This document shows, piece after piece, positions 57,301 through 60,300 of a stretch of 64,000 nucleotides of DNA. Below the pieces are notes generated by a model. That model saw only the letters and a program-made list of their open reading frames with translations, made no database searches and was not told where the DNA came from. Both the position numbers and the translations under genes were made by a program. Source of the DNA: Sabellastarte sp. h YS-2021 (lineage: Eukaryota > Annelida > Polychaeta > Sabellida > Sabellidae); contig OZ024939.1 in NCBI GenBank assembly GCA_964017235.1, positions 43,254,241-43,318,240 on the forward strand. Direction: 5' to 3'. The stretch's first letter is position 1; each line of letters begins with the position of its first letter.

Positions 57301-60300
57301 TCACATCGTATGAGGTGTCGGGTTTGATTCCTGGAAACCAGTACATGTTCAGAGTGAGGCCGGTGAATGAAGCAGGCATAGGGGAGGGAGTTACCCCTGC
57401 CGAACCCATCACTCTCTCAAGTCCTTACAGTGAGTGTATTCTCTCCTCATTGTTTCAATGCTATATGTTTACTTTGGTGTAACATTCGGGGCTGGATTTA
57501 ATCAAGATTCAGGGTTTCACACGAAAAATGTTTTAGGTGAGATAAAAAATTGGAAACTATTGTTAAATGTTCCTAACATTACCAACATGAGTAATGCCCT
57601 TATAGTTAAGTATGCATTTTAGAACATTTCAATTGTTGTTTTTTTTAACTGGTTTTATAATAAATGTTGAACATCTGAGCTGTATAATTGAAAGTTAATG
57701 TAGTATTTACCTTTATTTCAGAGCCACCATCTCCTCCTAGGGGACCGTTGACCATTTCCGGCCGAACAAGTGACTCAGTGGAAATCCGTTGGCTGTCACC
57801 AGACTCGTCGGGTGGTACCGTGGTAACGCATTACATCATTGAGGTGAGAGAGACCAGCAGACAGGTGTGGAGACGTGTGGCTCAGGTAGAGGCTACTACC
57901 CTCAGCTACAGGTGAGTAACACAATCCCAGGTACAAGGTTGTGTGTTTATAACCCCCTCACAAGAAAAATGGAAAAGTTGGTAGATGTTTGGCCTGCTAG
58001 GATACACTGCTGCACCCCTTTTCAAGTAAAACTCCATCTTTTGAAGGTATATAAAGCAATAATGGCAACATATCCTCCCAGCCAGGTGTTCTACTGAGAT
58101 TTTGTTGTCACTGTTTGAAGTAATCTTACCTTTGTATTTGAAAGTGTTTGTAACTTCTTGCAAACTGAAACAGTACCAAAAATATTTAAGATTTATTTAA
58201 ATTCAATAAGTAACTGTGCAAATGAGGGTGAGAAAACTGTTTATGTTACAATGGAATGTATACACTTGACAGGCTGCAGAACCTTCTGGAAGGCTGCGAG
58301 TACTTGGTCCGAGTCAGTGCCAAGAATAAAGAGGGAGAAAGCTTGCCTCTCATTTCAGAAATCGTCACAGTGGCAAAGAAAGCTTGTAAGTATCCAGTCG
58401 TCAATACACAAAGATTTGTATAAATAATTCTCAGTTATATTGCAAAGGCAGTCTTTAAGCGTAAATCTTGTTATATTAAAATAGCAACAGAAAAACACTA
58501 GTTTTTATGGATCAGTAGGACATTGGAATGATCTCTCATCACTCATGTTAGGAAGTACAAGCAAGTAGCCTTTCCCTGAACTAGTCTTAAACAACTGTTT
58601 GGTTTTCTCGTGTTCAGCAGATTAGATGATGCATAAAACAAAGTCATTGTTAAGATATCTAGTGGCCTTGTTGTGAGCAAATTTGGCATCTAAACCTCAA
58701 CTTTGATCTCAAATGTTCCAGTCTGATTTATTTGCAGCCACCCCGAGTGAGCCGAGTGCTCTGAAGGTCACCCGAGTGAGCAGGGACAGCGTGAGTCTAC
58801 AGTGGCATCCACCCATCTCAGACGGAGGCTCAGAGGTCACCAAGTACATTGTGTACAAGCAGAAACAGCCACTAGGAATGTGGGAGGAAGTGGTGACTCT
58901 GAATGCAAGGTAGGCAATGGGAGAATACTCAAAGAAATTTAAGGAAAAACACAGAATTTTTCACGAAACTGAAAAATTGAGGAGAGTTGATTTAAATTAA
59001 TTGTGGACACAAGGTTGGCGGGGTTGGGTGGGGAGATCCTGTCATGTAAATTTCTTATAAATTTATGCAGAAACTTAACTTGTCTGCAGCTTTTATTTGA
59101 CAGGTGATCTATGAGTGAGTTAATAGTTTAATGTATAAATTTAACATGTTGATATTGAAGAGATCTCCCACTCAGAGGTTTACATAAGCTTTGTGTCTTA
59201 TTGATTATTCCAAGCAAAAGAATTTGCAGACACAGCTGTACTGTGAAAAGGTTGAGTTGATTGGAATAAGCTTCCTCCACTTGTAATACATTACATTATA
59301 GTCAGTTACTTCAGAGGTCCTGTTACATCATATCTCTACTATTTTTGTTGGTGCATCAAACAAGTGTTCTCATCAGTTTAGTGCTCTATGGATGTTTTCA
59401 TGTATTTTTCTGTGACCAGTGTTTTGTGTCTATTTTACAGGACCACGGAGCACACCGTGATCAATCTGCGTGAGGGACGGCCGTATCACTTTGCTGTATG
59501 TGCTGTCAATTCTGCGGGAAAAGGAGACACCGTAGAAACACTGAGACCCGTTGTACCCAAGAAGTTCCTCGGTAAGGAGAATTATGTTATTAATTTAAAA
59601 TTAATTACACTGTAAAAGATAAAACTCAGTCATTGTATTCTTTTCCCACAAAAAAAAAAAAAAAAAAAAGATTCTGACATTTTAATTTTGTTCATTATTT
59701 TTCCAGCTTAGCCCTGTACTCCGAAAAGTAAATGCTGTTGTCATCGTGCTGACTACTTCTGTCTGATGATACGTTTGTTATGTCTAAGCTACCCATCATG
59801 ATATTTCTTATAAATTACCGTTATGGCTCAAACCTATACCTTACTCTTTCCAGGTGTATATATGACTGCTATTGTTCATAATTCTGTTAACTATCACTGA
59901 TAAGAGTTTATTTATATGGAAACCATTCAACAAGATTTGCCCCACGAATGCAACATTTGAACCTTAAACATTTTCTTTCTAGCTAAGCCCTCTGCCCCCA
60001 AAGGTTTGGACGTGAGTGCTTTGGGTCACGACTCTGTCCGCCTCACCTGGTACACGCCAGATGACGACCTCATCACCAGCTATCGCATTGAGAAACGTGA
60101 GGTGTCCAGTGGCTTCTGGACACTAGTGGACACAGTGGACTCCTCCACCAGCTCCTACACGATCCGCAATCTGGATGTGGGCAAAGATTACTACTTCCGA
60201 GTGGTGGCGGAAAATACTGCAGGACTGTCGCAGCCACTGGCCCTTGATAAACCAATAGTCCCCAAGAGTGCTTACAGTGAGTGGATTTTAACACGTTTTG